A DNA stretch of 6,958 bases from Candidatus Heimdallarchaeota archaeon (GTDB lineage Archaea > Asgardarchaeota > Heimdallarchaeia > Heimdallarchaeales > Kariarchaeaceae). The stretch lies in contig DAOUUM010000159.1 in assembly GCA_030668165.1 (NCBI GenBank), positions 1 through 6,958 of the forward strand, written 5' to 3'. The notes beneath the pieces are model-generated. The model did no database searches and was not told where the DNA came from. It saw nothing but the letters and a program-made list of their open reading frames with translations. Positions 6,184-6,958 of the stretch are shown here, one piece after another. Position numbers and translations under genes: made by a program. Numbering within the stretch: position 1 is the first letter of the stretch; each line of letters opens with the position of its first letter.

Positions 6184-6958
6184 CTAGTTGAATTTGGATT
6201 TTTTTTTTCTTGTTAATGCAATGGAAACACATACCAATCCAATATAGAAAACAGACCCAAATCCAATTGTCGGGGCATCAGTATCTGTTGATCCCCCAGG
6301 CGTGGTTGCATCTGGGGTTGTATCTGTTGTTCCTGAACTTATGTCCTCTGGAATAGTTATCTTGAGGATTTCACTCATCTCACTATCTCCAACATAATTT
6401 GTGGCATAAATTGAATAATAGTATGTAGTGCCAGGCTCTACTCCAGCATCAATATTATTAATAACTGATCCACTTAGTGTGACATAATCAGTTAAACTGG
6501 TTTCAGAGCCACCACGCATAATTGTGTAATTTGATATTTCTAATCCCCCACCATCCAAAGGAGGACTCCACTCGATAAGAACCTCGTTATTACTAACTAG
6601 ACTCAAATCGAAACCCTGAGGTACACTTGGATAAGTATACGGAGTCATTGATAATATGTTAGAGAAATCACTCTCTCCAACAGTGTTTACAGCAGTAACA
6701 GCATAGAAATATCCAATCCCTATCGTTACTGTTGTATCAATATATGAAAAACTATTATAGGAAACGTTTGTTAGCAACTGTAAATCAGTTCCATTTAATC
6801 CCCTGTAAATATTGTAGCCGGTAATGGCATCACCACCATCATCAAATGGAGCTATCCAGTCAATTGTTATTGAACCCTCAAATGAATCCTCTAATCCAAT
6901 ATTTCGTGGAAATGATGGAGGATAAATATATCCAAAAATTTCCATACCATCATTATAA
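6184..6958 (-). CDS. Third LVIVD/Fn3 surface protein, C-terminal part, truncated by window end
   Basis: The frame is open through the last base. The ATG at 6945 is an internal Met: the four residues before it read YNDG, giving YNDGMEIFGYIYPP, which matches the last LVIVD blade and Fn3 junction of the two neighbouring genes. Numbering from that Met, what follows is Fn3 domain 1 (about 9-102, GYNIYRG), Fn3 domain 2 (about 106-199, YTIMRG), a short Thr/Asp/Gly/Pro-rich linker (200-226), a membrane helix (about 227-245) and the tail TRKKKSKFN. The helix is nearly identical to that of the 3559-6072 protein (GFGSVFYIGLV shared), while the two-Fn3 layout matches the 719-3295 protein. The linker is far shorter than the complete paralog's stalk and lacks the 12-bp repeat. 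Ten T in a row (6199-6208) encode the Lys run, a spot prone to indel errors that could change the last residues. The propeller and signal peptide should lie beyond the window. Confidence 0.88.
   Translation of the reverse strand, partial: YNDGMEIFGYIYPPSFPRNIGLEDSFEGSITIDWIAPFDDGGDAITGYNIYRGLNGTDLQLLTNVSYNSFSYIDTTVTIGIGYFYAVTAVNTVGESDFSNILSMTPYTYPSVPQGFDLSLVSNNEVLIEWSPPLDGGGLEISNYTIMRGGSETSLTDYVTLSGSVINNIDAGVEPGTTYYYSIYATNYVGDSEMSEILKITIPEDISSGTTDTTPDATTPGGSTDTDAPTIGFGSVFYIGLVCVSIALTRKKKSKFN

Overview
The window reads as a piece of an archaeal genome, most likely an Asgard archaeon (Lokiarchaeia/Thorarchaeia-like); this is an inference from content, not from a marker gene. The pointers are fairly AT-rich DNA, a reductive dehalogenase, weak or absent Shine-Dalgarno sites, and large secreted beta-propeller/fibronectin proteins that end in a Thr-rich stalk, one membrane helix and a short basic tail. 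A dehalogenating bacterium such as a Chloroflexi member is not excluded.

Layout. Bases 1-648 (+) hold the C-terminal half of a reductive dehalogenase (RdhA), cut by the window start, with both 4Fe-4S motifs and a likely Tyr/Asn/Arg active-site set. It converges on a tandem family of three related surface-protein genes, all on the minus strand: the 3' end of one (6184-6958, cut by the window end), a complete one (3559-6072), and one whose signal peptide is separated from its body by an in-frame TAA (body 719-3295, signal-peptide stub 3362-3457). No stretch above 300 bases lacks a gene; the gaps of about 70, 101 and 111 bases hold at most promoters.

The two propeller genes seen in full share one plan: signal peptide, 14 LVIVD-type repeats of about 42 residues (enough for two seven-bladed propellers), one or two fibronectin type III domains, a Thr/Ser/Asp-rich stalk, a transmembrane helix and a basic cytoplasmic tail. 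The third gene shows the same C-terminal half. They are probably cell-surface binding or adhesion proteins anchored at the C-terminus; no ligand can be read from the sequence. Nothing links them functionally to the dehalogenase, which only lies next to them in convergent orientation.

Main points of interest: the in-frame stop detaching a signal peptide, the same 14-repeat count in both paralogs, an Asn-x-Thr covariation at one fixed position of the repeat that looks like selected glycosylation sites, a conserved block upstream of two paralogs, a 12-bp minisatellite encoding the stalk, and a fibronectin domain that looks like a fusion of two.
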